Below the pieces are notes generated by a model. The model was not told the origin of the DNA. It did not search any database and saw only the letters and a list, made by a program, of their open reading frames with translations. From assembly GCA_035561515.1 (NCBI GenBank), contig DATMXP010000031.1:1-64000 (forward strand): a DNA stretch of 64,000 bases, given 5' to 3'. Both the position numbers and the translations under genes were made by a program. This DNA is from Terriglobales bacterium (GTDB lineage: Bacteria > Acidobacteriota > Terriglobia > Terriglobales > Acidobacteriaceae). This document shows, piece after piece, positions 9,014 to 17,508 of this stretch (within the stretch, counting starts at the first letter, position 1; the number at the start of each line of letters is the position of its first letter).

Positions 9014-10624
9014 CTACTGCTGCTTCTTCTTTCCGAATATTCCCTGGAGCAGTCCGCCGACGGGATTGGCAGGCTGCTGCTGCGTGCCTGTGCCGGACGA
9101 GCCTGCCAAGGCTGAGCCGACATCGGGCACAAACACCGGTTTGGCGGTGGTGCCTTTGACCGCGACGGGGATGGTCTTCAATCCACCTTTGATACCAGCC
9201 ATTTGAGTCAACGACCCGACCACGCCTCCAGAGCCCGCAAGCTTCGCGACGAGATGGAAGTCGAGCGCGCCGTTCGCAGAGATGGTGCCATTGCCGGTAA
9301 TGGTGCCGAGTTCGGGAGCGACGAGGTTCAGGTTGTCTGAGCGCGTGCCATCGGGCGAAATCCGAAGGTTCGAAGAGAAGGTTTGGATGGTGGTATCGCC
9401 GGTTGCGGGAAGTCCCGCGAGCGTGGCGACGCTAGAGAGGTTCTTATTCAGACTGAAGCCGGTGAGCTTCGTGTTCGCGATGTTGACGGTTCCGGTGGTG
9501 ACCAGTTGTTCGAGAGGTCCGCGGAGGTTGAAGTTCGCCGCAATCGTTCCGCCCTGGAGCGTGGACCCGGTAGGCAGGATCACGCCGACGGCCGGGAGCA
9601 GACCTTTTATGTCTTCGACACCCAGGCTATTGCCGGTGAACTTGAGGTCGACATCGGTGCTTGCGCCACGAGACGCGTAAGAGCCGGCAAGTTGGGCGAC
9701 GCTTTTGCCGGTGCGGATCTTGGTGCGTTCGATGGTGCCCTGTTCGCGGACGAGATCGTATTCAGAGTGGTAGTCAATCTCAACCGGCTGGGCGGCGGCA
9801 GAACCCGCTTTTACCAGACGCAGCTTGGTGGCTTTGGCGGTACCTTCGGAGATGACGCGACGACCGTCAGAGGAAATGGTGCCGTTGTAATCGAGAATGC
9901 CCGCAAGTCCGGAATCGCTGCCCATCATGCCGGTGGCGGTGAGATCGAGATTGCTAACGTTGACCTTACCGTTGAACGGCGTCCGCGACATATCGGTACG
10001 GTCGATTGGCCCGGCCTTGCCGTCGAGACTGAGCTTGCCCTGGCCGGCCGCCTTGGCACTGACAGTGAACGGAAACGCGGTGGTGTAAGAGAGGTCGCGG
10101 ATGCTGACCTGAACGTCGGTGTATGCCTGCTGCTTGCCGGCGGTGCCGAGTTCGATGCGTCCGTTGGTGATGTCGATACGCCGGGCCTGGAAGTCACGGT
10201 TGGCACTGGTGGGCGTGGTTTCTTTCTTCGAGCCGAGGGTGGAGAAGTTCCACTTGCCATTGGCGCTTTGAAGCAACCGGACCAGAGGCTCGTCGAGTTG
10301 AACGGACTCGATGATCAGTTGCTTTTGAAAGACCAGTGGAACGAGTTGCACGCCAACGGCCAGCGATTTCGCCTGGATGAATGGCTTGTTGCCAAAGGCA
10401 GGATCATCGGCGATGGAGATCTGGTCGGCCTTGACGCCGCCGGAGAAGATGGAGAGTTTGAGGTCGCCGATCTTAACCTGTCGAGCAAGAGATTGGGACA
10501 GCCCCGCTTCGATGTCAGGCCGGAAGCGGTTGGCGTCGAACAACAGCGGAAGTAAAAGAACAGCCAGGAGAATGACTCCGACGACGATGCCGAGAGCCCA
10601 GAGGAGCTTGCGCCGCATAATCAC
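9014..10624 (-). CDS. AsmA-family inner-membrane-anchored protein
   Basis: AsmA-like proteins bridge the envelope and are linked to phospholipid transport and outer-membrane assembly. One N-terminal transmembrane segment (LLWALGIVVGVILLAVLLLPLL) is followed by FDANRFRPDIEAGLSQSLARQVKIGDLKLSIFSG, the characteristic AsmA opening, and then long beta-rich repeats with a second conserved region near 340-460. The C-terminus is Gln/Gly-rich. The GTG at 10624 overlaps the stop of the upstream phosphatase gene by 4 bp (GTGA), which implies translational coupling; ATG 10618 is an alternative start. It is the last gene of a three-gene minus-strand run. Confidence 0.88.
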   Translation of the reverse strand: MIMRRKLLWALGIVVGVILLAVLLLPLLFDANRFRPDIEAGLSQSLARQVKIGDLKLSIFSGGVKADQISIADDPAFGNKPFIQAKSLAVGVQLVPLVFQKQLIIESVQLDEPLVRLLQSANGKWNFSTLGSKKETTPTSANRDFQARRIDITNGRIELGTAGKQQAYTDVQVSIRDLSYTTAFPFTVSAKAAGQGKLSLDGKAGPIDRTDMSRTPFNGKVNVSNLDLTATGMMGSDSGLAGILDYNGTISSDGRRVISEGTAKATKLRLVKAGSAAAQPVEIDYHSEYDLVREQGTIERTKIRTGKSVAQLAGSYASRGASTDVDLKFTGNSLGVEDIKGLLPAVGVILPTGSTLQGGTIAANFNLRGPLEQLVTTGTVNIANTKLTGFSLNKNLSSVATLAGLPATGDTTIQTFSSNLRISPDGTRSDNLNLVAPELGTITGNGTISANGALDFHLVAKLAGSGGVVGSLTQMAGIKGGLKTIPVAVKGTTAKPVFVPDVGSALAGSSGTGTQQQPANPVGGLLQGIFGKKKQQ

Positions 10625-11454
10625 CTCGCATTCGCAGCTATTGATTTTTGCTCAAAACGGACGAGAGCGACAGTAGTGATGTCGTTTTCACCGAGCGAAT
10701 CACCTTCCACAGTAGCCTGAGGGCCGATCAGGCCCAGGAACCGACGACGTTTCTGTTGTTCCACGAATTCGCTCACGTGACGGAGGATGTCCGCGCAGAG
10801 ATCGTGCGCGGAAGTTGTACGTGCCTGCTGGAATGCCTGTTTCAGGCGCTCGATCCCATACTCCTCACTTCCCGCGCGAACTTCAATGAGGCCGCGGGAA
10901 GCCAGGAGCAGCGCACCGCCACCGCCAAGCACGCACATCTGCGCGTCGTGAGTGGCGTGGGAGAAAAGACCGAGCGGAAGACCACCGGCTTCGAGAGAAG
11001 TGATCTGGTCGCCATCACGCACAAGCGCGGGAACGAATCCGGCATTGATGTAGGAAAGAAGCCCGAGCGTTTCGTTATAGCAACCGACGAACCCCGGAGC
11101 ACAGCGGACGCCATCCGCCGCAGAGAGAATGAGGTCGTTGAGCTGGTGAACGAGCTCGGTAACGGCGTCGGCTTCGTTGAGGTCGGAGGCGGCAAATAAC
11201 TTCGGCGTGATATTCCGCAGGTTTTCCTGAACGGAGGCGGCTATCGTAAGAGCCTGCTCGCGACGGCCCGCGATATCCAGCAGGACGAACACGAGGCGGT
11301 GATCGTTGATCTGGAAGAACTCGAAGAAATCCCCACCTACACGTGCCGCACGGTAAAGTGCAGCCAGCTCAGATTCCTTCAATTTAGGCGCCTTACACGG
11401 AGCCGGTTTGCGCGGCGGACTGGGTTTCGCAGTTTTGAAAAATGGCCAACGCAT
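10621..11454 (-). CDS. SpoIIE/PP2C-type phosphatase homologue with altered metal-site motifs
   Basis: Resembles SpoIIE/RsbU serine phosphatases that control anti-sigma antagonists. The fold markers are visible: ARVGGDFFEFF, FVLLDIAG, YINAGFVPALVRDG, GGLPLGLF, LLLASRGLIE and ENDITTVALVRF. Three metal-site positions differ from the consensus: GGDxxD ends in Glu, the ADVxGKG loop reads DIAGRRE, and the C-terminal DD pair is ND. Activity may be lost or changed. It lacks a sensor domain; the N-terminus is Lys/Pro-rich. It sits between a TPR/zincin gene (70 bp upstream) and AsmA (overlapping by 4 bp). Confidence 0.78.
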   Translation of the reverse strand: MRWPFFKTAKPSPPRKPAPCKAPKLKESELAALYRAARVGGDFFEFFQINDHRLVFVLLDIAGRREQALTIAASVQENLRNITPKLFAASDLNEADAVTELVHQLNDLILSAADGVRCAPGFVGCYNETLGLLSYINAGFVPALVRDGDQITSLEAGGLPLGLFSHATHDAQMCVLGGGGALLLASRGLIEVRAGSEEYGIERLKQAFQQARTTSAHDLCADILRHVSEFVEQQKRRRFLGLIGPQATVEGDSLGENDITTVALVRFEQKSIAANAR

Positions 11455-11524
11455 GGGAACGGGTGGGGGAACACAACGTTAGCACAACAAGGCGCAGATG
11501 CGTGGGACGAAATGAGGTGGGAGC

Positions 11525-13012
11525 TTAAGAACCGTAGCGAGTGGCAAGAAACTGGGTGAGGTCCTGTTCGAAGCGGCTGTAATCGGTATTCAATACGTCG
11601 CGAAGGGCATCTTCCATGGAGCCACCTTGAGCGAGGTGCTCGAGCAGGCGGCGAATGTCGTCGATACCGTAGGTGTCGCGGATGAAAACGGTGGCGGCCA
11701 GTGACTGCTCATAAGCGAGTGTCGCCTGGCTGGTGGTGAAGCCCATAAACGAGCGCTCGAGGGACTTCAGCGGGACTTGTGATTCCGATTTGTAGATACG
11801 GGCGAGCTGCGCTCCGCGGAAGGTGCGATTTTCAACGAGTTGTGCGATCCCTTCGTTGAGCCATTGCGGACAGCGTCCGGCAGAAGCCTGGTTGATAAAC
11901 GAGTGTGCCAATTCGTGTTTCAGTACGCGCGCCATTTCCGGATTGATGAAGTCCACGCCCTGCACGGGGATGCGGAGCTTGCCGTCATTGAGGGCGCCGG
12001 TCCAGGACGGAGCCTGGGTCACGTCGAAAAACGCCTGCTCGGTGTAAAGGATGACAGGGATGTTCTGGTACGGGGTGATCCCGAGTTGCGAGGAGAGCTC
12101 GTCGTAATCCTTTTCAAGTGCGCCCACGATCTGCTGGCGGAGGGTGGTCTTGGTGGCCGATCCTTCGAAACGCAGGGTGAAACGACCGGTATCGTGCTCG
12201 GAGAAATTGGCTTCGGCAGAAAGTTCCCGGCGAGCCTTGGCGAGATAGGTCTGGATTCGCTTGTCGGGCCGCAGTTCGAGAGAGCGCTCCCACGCGGGGA
12301 TGGCATCGCGAGTGCGATCGGAACTGAAATAGGCGTAGCCGAGGATGTTGAAGGCGTCGGCCGAGTCCGGTGCGGCGATGGTGGCGCGATGAGCGTAATT
12401 GATGGCTTCGCGGGCGCGGCCCATCTGAACCAGAAGCGACGCGTAAAACGACAGGATGACGGGATTATCGGGGACATTGCTCAGGGCGCGTTCAAGATAG
12501 CGGCGAGCAGTGTCGCGGTCTCCCCGTTCGAATTCGAAGCGCCCGGCGACAAAGTATCCGGCGGCGACGAGGTCGGAGTTGCCGGTTGTTTCGAGCGAGT
12601 TGAGCGCGTCGAGATCGACGCGGCCGTTGCGGATGACGTTGTTCAGGGCATCTTTGAAGCCGGGAACTTTGAGCGCTTCGTCGGAAGGAACCGGGAGGGT
12701 CGCATCCGGGTTGGGACGAGCAGACATCGTGCCGGGGCCGAACTCTGGATCGGGGAGGTTGGGGGTGGAGGTCTCGATTCTCTCCACGACCGATTTAGGG
12801 ATACGATATAGATCGTCACCAATTTCGTATTCGATCCTGCCGTCCTTTTCACGGACGTTTTCCGCGACGATGGTTCGCCCATTCTTCAGGCGAATGGTAT
12901 CGCCGGAGCAGATCCCGACCGAAACGAACAGGAAACTGATGAGTACCCGACGCACAGGCGCGAATTCTAGCAGAATCTTGCGAAATTCCGGCGTAACCGC
13001 CGTCATATGCAC
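11525..13012 (-). CDS. Exported TPR protein with a gluzincin-like (peptidase MA-type) C-terminal domain
   Basis: Probable periplasmic or envelope-attached protein. A hydrophobic export segment (VLISFLFVSVGICSG) is followed by a small beta module (DTIRLKNGRTIVAENV), TPR repeats at about 150-265 (ARRYLERALSNVPDNPVILSFYASLL and two more), and a zinc-peptidase-like domain with RVLKHELAHSFIN, an HExxH motif, then WLNEGIAQ supplying the third-ligand Glu. The substrate is unknown. The start is uncertain: ATG 13012 or 13006, or GTG 12955 just before the signal segment. The first two overlap the start of the divergent M1 gene. It heads a run with the phosphatase and AsmA genes. Confidence 0.85.
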   Translation of the reverse strand: MHMTAVTPEFRKILLEFAPVRRVLISFLFVSVGICSGDTIRLKNGRTIVAENVREKDGRIEYEIGDDLYRIPKSVVERIETSTPNLPDPEFGPGTMSARPNPDATLPVPSDEALKVPGFKDALNNVIRNGRVDLDALNSLETTGNSDLVAAGYFVAGRFEFERGDRDTARRYLERALSNVPDNPVILSFYASLLVQMGRAREAINYAHRATIAAPDSADAFNILGYAYFSSDRTRDAIPAWERSLELRPDKRIQTYLAKARRELSAEANFSEHDTGRFTLRFEGSATKTTLRQQIVGALEKDYDELSSQLGITPYQNIPVILYTEQAFFDVTQAPSWTGALNDGKLRIPVQGVDFINPEMARVLKHELAHSFINQASAGRCPQWLNEGIAQLVENRTFRGAQLARIYKSESQVPLKSLERSFMGFTTSQATLAYEQSLAATVFIRDTYGIDDIRRLLEHLAQGGSMEDALRDVLNTDYSRFEQDLTQFLATRYGS

Positions 13013-15650
13013 CTTATTACTAATCTTCGTATTACCGGGATTTGGGCAGGAAATCGGGCGTGAGGAAACGCAGTATCACAATGCAACACCGCCTGTCAGC
13101 CCACCCGGGCCGCTGCCTGAGCCGTTCCGGATCGGCAGCCCGCGCAACCAAAGTGGAACGCCATCCGCACCGAGCGCGTCGGCGGTGCTGTACCGGCAAC
13201 TGCGGGAGATCCAGCTTGATCCGGACGCGGTATACAAGATTCGTGAGGCGTCGGTGGAGCGCGAGGACATCCACATCGTGCTGGAAGACGGCACCATCGG
13301 GTTCACGCACGCCGTGGATGGGCGTATCACAGGAGCATTCTTCGAAGGCGAAGGGGAGATTTTGCTGATCCCGCCCGACCGCGTGGAGAAGCGCTCGCTG
13401 GGCTTGTTCACCAACACCGGCATTCTGGAAGAGAAGTTTTCGTCGATCTACCTGCGGTTTAACGACGACCTGGCGAGTGAGTTGATCACGTACACGCGCG
13501 GGAAGGTGGAGGATCCGCAGGAATTCGTGAATCGTTGGAGTAGCGTGGTGACCAGCCTCTCGGAGGCGGATGCACTCCGGCTGATGACGTCGTTCCTGAA
13601 TGGACACAAGACTGCCGATGGCAAGATCGTGACCCCGGAAGGCGATCACATGCTGCGGGCCAGGATCAACGGCGTGAATATGGGCGTCTTTGACCTGTTC
13701 TTCGATACCGATGCACGCGAGCAGATCAGCGTGGGGCAGTTATCGCGCGACAAGTACGGCCGCGGTTTCTTCAACGTGTGGACAGCGTTTCCCATGCGAT
13801 CGATGCGAATGCGCGCGATTCCGCACCGGACGATGAAAGGACGGACTTCCCAGACACCGGCAGCATTGGGGTCAACGACCGACGAAGAGCCGGAAGACCG
13901 ACTTCAGATCGCCGACTACAAGATCAAAGTGAACGTAAAGCCGCCGACCGATCTGGAAGTGGAATGCACGATGAACGCCGTGGTGGCGCAGGGCGGGCAG
14001 CGGGTGATCCTGCTGGAGTTGTCGCGTTTCCTGAAAGTAAGTTCGGTGGAATACAACGGTCAAGCCCTGGAGTACCTGCAAAACGAAGCGCTGGAAGGGA
14101 CCGCGCTGGAGCGTCGCGGCAATGACCTGGTGGCGCTGGTATTTCCGCAATCATTACAGACTGGGCAGAAACTGGAATTACGTTTCGTGTACGGCGGATC
14201 GGTGATGTCGGACGCGGGCGGAGGACTGCTGTACGTGGGCGCGCGCGGTATCTGGTATCCGAACCGCGGTGTGGCACTGGCGAACTTCGATCTTGAGTTC
14301 ACGTATCCGAAGGAATGGACGCTGGTGGCGACTGGGCACAGGGTTTCTTCGGATTCGACGGAGACATCGGTGGTGTCGCGGTGGGTTTCGGAGAGGCCGA
14401 TCCCGATTGCCGGATTCAATCTCGGCAACTATCAACTTGCCGAGGCGAAGCTGGGCGATGTGCCGATCATGGTGTACGCGTCGGAAGGCGTGGAGAACAC
14501 GATGCCTGTGGCGAAGGAGCAGGTGATGCTTCCGCCGCTGAATCCGACGTCGCGCATCGGAGCACCGGTGAGCACGATGGTTCCTTCGGCACAGCCGGCT
14601 CCGGCGGGAAATGCCAAGCTGGTTGCCGAGAGAGTGCAGACAGGATTGGAATCACTGGAGCATCAACTGGGACCGTATCCGTATAAATCGCTGGTGTTTT
14701 CGCAGATGCCGGGACGGACGAGCCAGGGGTGGCCAGGATTGATCTTCCTGTCGAGCTATTCGTTCCTGCATAAGGAGGAATTGGAGCGGCTGAAGATCTC
14801 TCCGGTGGACGCGTTCATGTTCAACCTGGTGATCCCGATTCACGAGTCGGCACACCAGTGGTGGGGCGACCTGATCACGTGGAAGAGCTATCGCGACCAG
14901 TGGCTGGTGGAAGCGCTGGCGAATTATTGCGCGCTGGTGACGCTGGAAAAATCGCATCCAGTGGAAGTGCAGGCGGTCCTGGATGAGTATCGCAGGCAGT
15001 TGCTGCAGGAGAATGACAGCAAGAAGATAGGCGCGGATGCGGGCCCCGTGACGCTGGGCGTGCGGTTATTCTCGTCGGCATTCCCGAACGGATATCTTTC
15101 CATCAGCTATGGCCGCGGCACCTGGCTGCTGCACATGCTGCGTCATATGTTGCGCGATGCCGAGGAGAGGGATGGGAAGACCGATCCGAAAGCGGCAAAG
15201 CGGATCTCGACCGGCGACGAGCCGTTCTTCCGGGTGCTGAGGAAACTGCGCGAACGTTACGAGGGCAAGTCGATCAACAACAAGATCGTGCAACAGATCT
15301 TCGAAGAAGAGGTCCCGGAATCGTTGCGGTTCGAGGGCCGGAAGTCGCTCGACTGGTTCTTTGACGAGTGGGTGAACGGAACGTCCATCCCGAAGATCGA
15401 CGCGTCAGGCGTGAAGGTTACGGCGAGCGCGGGTGGAACGACCATTACAGGGAAACTGACGCAAAAGGATGCGCCCGCGGAACTGATCACGTCCGTGCCG
15501 ATTTACGGCGTTAAGGCAAACAAGGACATGGTGCTGCTCGGGCGGGTATTCGCCGATGGGCCTGAATCGACGTTCCGGCTGAAGGCGCCTGCGGGTGTCC
15601 GCAAGATCGAAGTGGATCCGTACGAGACGGTGCTGCGCCGCAAGAATTAG
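12939..15650 (+). CDS. Secreted M1-type aminopeptidase-like gluzincin
   Basis: Zinc metallopeptidase of the aminopeptidase N class. ATG 12939 is chosen because it has AGGA about 7 bp upstream and leads into an export segment, AVICTLLLIFVLPGFGQ; a TTG just before that segment is an alternative. The frame is open far upstream but that part is the antisense of the TPR gene. The protein (903 residues) has an unassigned N-terminal region (about 45-320), an M1 N-terminal beta domain (about 325-520), and the catalytic domain with H635-E-S-A-H639 and Glu658 exactly 19 residues later. WWGDLITWKSYRDQWLVEALANY is typical M1. The 3' end overlaps the convergent small gene by 4 bp. Confidence 0.9.
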   Translation: MSTRRTGANSSRILRNSGVTAVICTLLLIFVLPGFGQEIGREETQYHNATPPVSPPGPLPEPFRIGSPRNQSGTPSAPSASAVLYRQLREIQLDPDAVYKIREASVEREDIHIVLEDGTIGFTHAVDGRITGAFFEGEGEILLIPPDRVEKRSLGLFTNTGILEEKFSSIYLRFNDDLASELITYTRGKVEDPQEFVNRWSSVVTSLSEADALRLMTSFLNGHKTADGKIVTPEGDHMLRARINGVNMGVFDLFFDTDAREQISVGQLSRDKYGRGFFNVWTAFPMRSMRMRAIPHRTMKGRTSQTPAALGSTTDEEPEDRLQIADYKIKVNVKPPTDLEVECTMNAVVAQGGQRVILLELSRFLKVSSVEYNGQALEYLQNEALEGTALERRGNDLVALVFPQSLQTGQKLELRFVYGGSVMSDAGGGLLYVGARGIWYPNRGVALANFDLEFTYPKEWTLVATGHRVSSDSTETSVVSRWVSERPIPIAGFNLGNYQLAEAKLGDVPIMVYASEGVENTMPVAKEQVMLPPLNPTSRIGAPVSTMVPSAQPAPAGNAKLVAERVQTGLESLEHQLGPYPYKSLVFSQMPGRTSQGWPGLIFLSSYSFLHKEELERLKISPVDAFMFNLVIPIHESAHQWWGDLITWKSYRDQWLVEALANYCALVTLEKSHPVEVQAVLDEYRRQLLQENDSKKIGADAGPVTLGVRLFSSAFPNGYLSISYGRGTWLLHMLRHMLRDAEERDGKTDPKAAKRISTGDEPFFRVLRKLRERYEGKSINNKIVQQIFEEEVPESLRFEGRKSLDWFFDEWVNGTSIPKIDASGVKVTASAGGTTITGKLTQKDAPAELITSVPIYGVKANKDMVLLGRVFADGPESTFRLKAPAGVRKIEVDPYETVLRRKN

Positions 15651-15901
15651 CGAGGCAGCTCGGTTTCCTTCGCGGAAATCACCTGGTGAACGTGCCAACT
15701 GGTTTTGCGGACCTGATCGATGGTCTTGCGAAATTCGCGCAGAACCAACGGATCGACCATTCCTGCCGCGAGCATGAGCTCGAGTTTCTGAAGTTCCTGC
15801 GTCACGCGAGCTACCTGGCTGGTCACCAGGCGTTCAAACGCCTTTTCGGCTTCGTCCACGTGCTCAATCTGTATTCCTGTAGCCATGCTGTCCTCTGACA
15901 T
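15647..15901 (-). CDS. Small helical protein of unknown function
   Basis: Not recognised by name. Eighty-four residues, strongly helical and charged (EAEKAFERLVTSQVARVTQELQKLELMLAAG), probably coiled-coil, followed by DPLVLREFRKTIDQVRKTSWHVHQ. The regular heptad-like pattern and the tight convergent packing with the M1 gene (stop codons overlap by 4 bp) support a real gene. ATG 15886 (MATGIQ) is an alternative start. No signal peptide or membrane segment. Confidence 0.6.
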   Translation of the reverse strand: MSEDSMATGIQIEHVDEAEKAFERLVTSQVARVTQELQKLELMLAAGMVDPLVLREFRKTIDQVRKTSWHVHQVISAKETELPR

Positions 15902-16209
15902 CGACGGGTTCGAGTCCGCCCGACGAGCCCTGCCGTATGCCGCCGATTATTCCGCTGTATTTCATCGAAGTCGAATGAACTTCGGTGTTTTGGCAAACGA
16001 AGGTAATGAGTTTGTTAGCCGTGCCCTTGACCGTGGTTCAAAAGGACCGAACCATCCCGAAATGGGACCGGGAGGGCGTCCCAAACTGGCACTTTGTTCC
16101 GGAAATGGAACAAATCTGACAATTTTTGTACCGCTGACGGTAGGTGCGGGTAAGATTCTGGCGCCCCGACAGGTGACTCAACCCTGGCGCGTCCGGGGAA
16201 GGAGAATGT
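15902..16209. other. 308-bp non-coding gap with tandem palindromes
   Basis: This stretch separates the divergent 84-residue protein and the EEP enzyme. An open plus frame crosses it but has no protein-like content. Its notable contents are the inverted repeats at 16035-16114, described separately; no convincing sigma-70 or sigma-54 promoter was found. Confidence 0.5.
16035..16114. promoter_or_regulatory. Three consecutive palindromes, possible tandem operators
   Basis: GGTTC-9nt-GAACC (16035-16053), TCCC-GAAAT-GGGA (16055-16067), and TTTGTTCC-ggaaat-GGAACAAA (16093-16114, perfect 8-bp arms). The last two share a CC(G)GAAATGG core and have centres about 42 bp apart, close to four helical turns. 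This suggests binding sites for a dimeric regulator, upstream of the gene at 16210. Confidence 0.4.
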
Positions 16210-17268
16210 ATGCCGTATTACGCGAAATTGTGGGCCGAGAAAGACAAGGGGATTCGGGTTCGAACAGCGGAGAGCCTGCTGCGTTTGCGGAAGCAGCTAG
16301 GCGAGGAGATCCCTCTGCGCGCAGATGGGAAACTTCTGCTGGCAACCTGGAATATCCGGGAGTTCGATTCGGGGAAGTTTGGGGAGCGTTGCGCGGAATG
16401 CTTTTACTACATCGCCGAGATCATCAGCCGTTTCGACCTGGTGGCCGTGCAGGAGGTGAACGAGGACCTGCGCGCCCTGCGGAAAGTGCAGGGGATTCTG
16501 GGGGGCTGGTGGAATTACCTGGTGACAGATGTGACGGCCGGATCGAGCGGCAATCGCGAGCGATTGGCATTCCTGTATGACAGCCGCAAGGTGAAGTTCT
16601 CGGGACTGGCCGGCGAACTGGTGCTGCCGGAGGCAAAGAATCTGAAAGCGGTGCAGTTTGCGAGGACGCCGTTCGTGTGCGGCTTCCAGGCAGGGTGGAC
16701 GAAGTTCAACCTGTGCACCGTGCACATCTACTATGGCACAGCGAAGAAGGATGATCCGCGCAGGGTGAAAGAGATCAACGACGTCGCGGAGTTCCTGGAA
16801 AAGCGGGCGAAGAGTTACGGCTCGCAACCGTTGCATCCGGGCGAGTCGGAAAAGGGTGAGCCGGAAAACCTGGTGTTGCTGGGCGACTTCAACATCTTTT
16901 CGCCGGAAGACGTGACGATGCAGGCGATCCTGAAACACGGATTCCAGGTGCCGGAGGAGATCCAGACACTGGAAGGCACCAGCGCCGACAGGAAGAAGCA
17001 TTACGACCAGATTGCGTTCATTACGCGGAAGCACCGGTTCCAAAGCGCGGGGCACGCGGGAGTGTTCGACTATTACAAGTCGGTCTTCCGCGACGAGGAC
17101 GAAGACGAGTACAAGAAGTCGCTGATGGGCGACTACAAGCAGTACAAGGCGTGGCGCACGCACCAGATGTCGGACCATCTTCCGATGTGGGTACAGTTGC
17201 AGACGGATTTCGCGCGCGAGTATCTGGAGGAACTGGCAAAAGGAGAGGCGCGAGGAGCAGTGGTTTAA
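16210..17268 (+). CDS. Endonuclease/exonuclease/phosphatase (EEP, DNase I-like) family protein
   Basis: Metal-dependent phosphodiesterase or nuclease fold. The signature residues are in order: Asn48 in ATWNIREF, Glu82 in VAVQEV, Asp226 and Asn228 in LLGDFNIF, and Asp322-His323 in SDHLPMW, which is the full EEP active site. At 352 residues it is of family size. No signal peptide is evident, so it is probably cytoplasmic. The substrate cannot be told; nucleic acid, nucleotide or phospholipid are all used by the superfamily. ATG 16210 follows GGAAGGAGA, a strong ribosome-binding site. It is a single gene, followed by a 12-bp stem-loop. Confidence 0.88.
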   Translation: MPYYAKLWAEKDKGIRVRTAESLLRLRKQLGEEIPLRADGKLLLATWNIREFDSGKFGERCAECFYYIAEIISRFDLVAVQEVNEDLRALRKVQGILGGWWNYLVTDVTAGSSGNRERLAFLYDSRKVKFSGLAGELVLPEAKNLKAVQFARTPFVCGFQAGWTKFNLCTVHIYYGTAKKDDPRRVKEINDVAEFLEKRAKSYGSQPLHPGESEKGEPENLVLLGDFNIFSPEDVTMQAILKHGFQVPEEIQTLEGTSADRKKHYDQIAFITRKHRFQSAGHAGVFDYYKSVFRDEDEDEYKKSLMGDYKQYKAWRTHQMSDHLPMWVQLQTDFAREYLEELAKGEARGAVV

Positions 17269-17309
17269 CTCAGCATACGCAGTTGCGATGCGTATCTATG
17301 CATCGACAA

Positions 17310-17344
17310 TGAGGCAGGCCCTGCTCCGTCGCAAGGGCCTGCCT
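17310..17344. terminator. 12-bp stem-loop terminator after the EEP gene
   Basis: GAGGCAGGCCCT (17310-17321) pairs perfectly with AGGGCCTGCCTC (17333-17344) across an 11-nt loop. It lies 41 bp after the stop codon. The T-run is poor, so folding strength rather than a U-tract would define the end. Confidence 0.65.
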
Positions 17345-17460
17345 CTTGCGCAAGTACGACTCATCATCCCCCCAAACTCAACCGGTCTGAACGTGACGAG
17401 CAAAGCAACGGAACTCACCAGCAGTCGCCTGGCGCTGTGATTCGGGTCACTTCCTTTGTC

Positions 17461-17496
17461 CTTTTCTGGGAAAAGAATTAGGGGTTCCCAGAAAAG
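17461..17496. promoter_or_regulatory. Perfect 12-bp inverted repeat abutting the ribosome-binding site of the next gene
   Basis: CTTTTCTGGGAA (17461-17472) and TTCCCAGAAAAG (17485-17496) are perfectly complementary with a 12-nt spacer. The GAGG Shine-Dalgarno-like stretch (17498-17501) begins one base later, and the GTG start is at 17509. It could be an operator or an mRNA hairpin affecting translation. Confidence 0.55.
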
Positions 17497-17508
17497 CGAG
17501 GCAGTGTT

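Noticed and set aside
9383..10555. Plus-strand open frame opposite asmA
   Set aside because: Gly/Arg/Asp-rich antisense composition; the AsmA protein on the other strand is convincing.
12510..12938. 5' extension of the M1 peptidase frame
   Set aside because: This part is Ser/Arg/Pro-rich antisense of the TPR gene. The signal-peptide-like segment and AGGA-ATG at 12939 mark the real start.
16084..16102. Possible sigma-54 promoter (TGGCAC near TTCC)
   Set aside because: The -12 element does not read TTGC and the GG-GC spacing is wrong.
15885..16580. Plus-strand open frame across the gap before the EEP gene
   Set aside because: It covers palindromes and the start of the EEP gene in another frame; composition is not protein-like.
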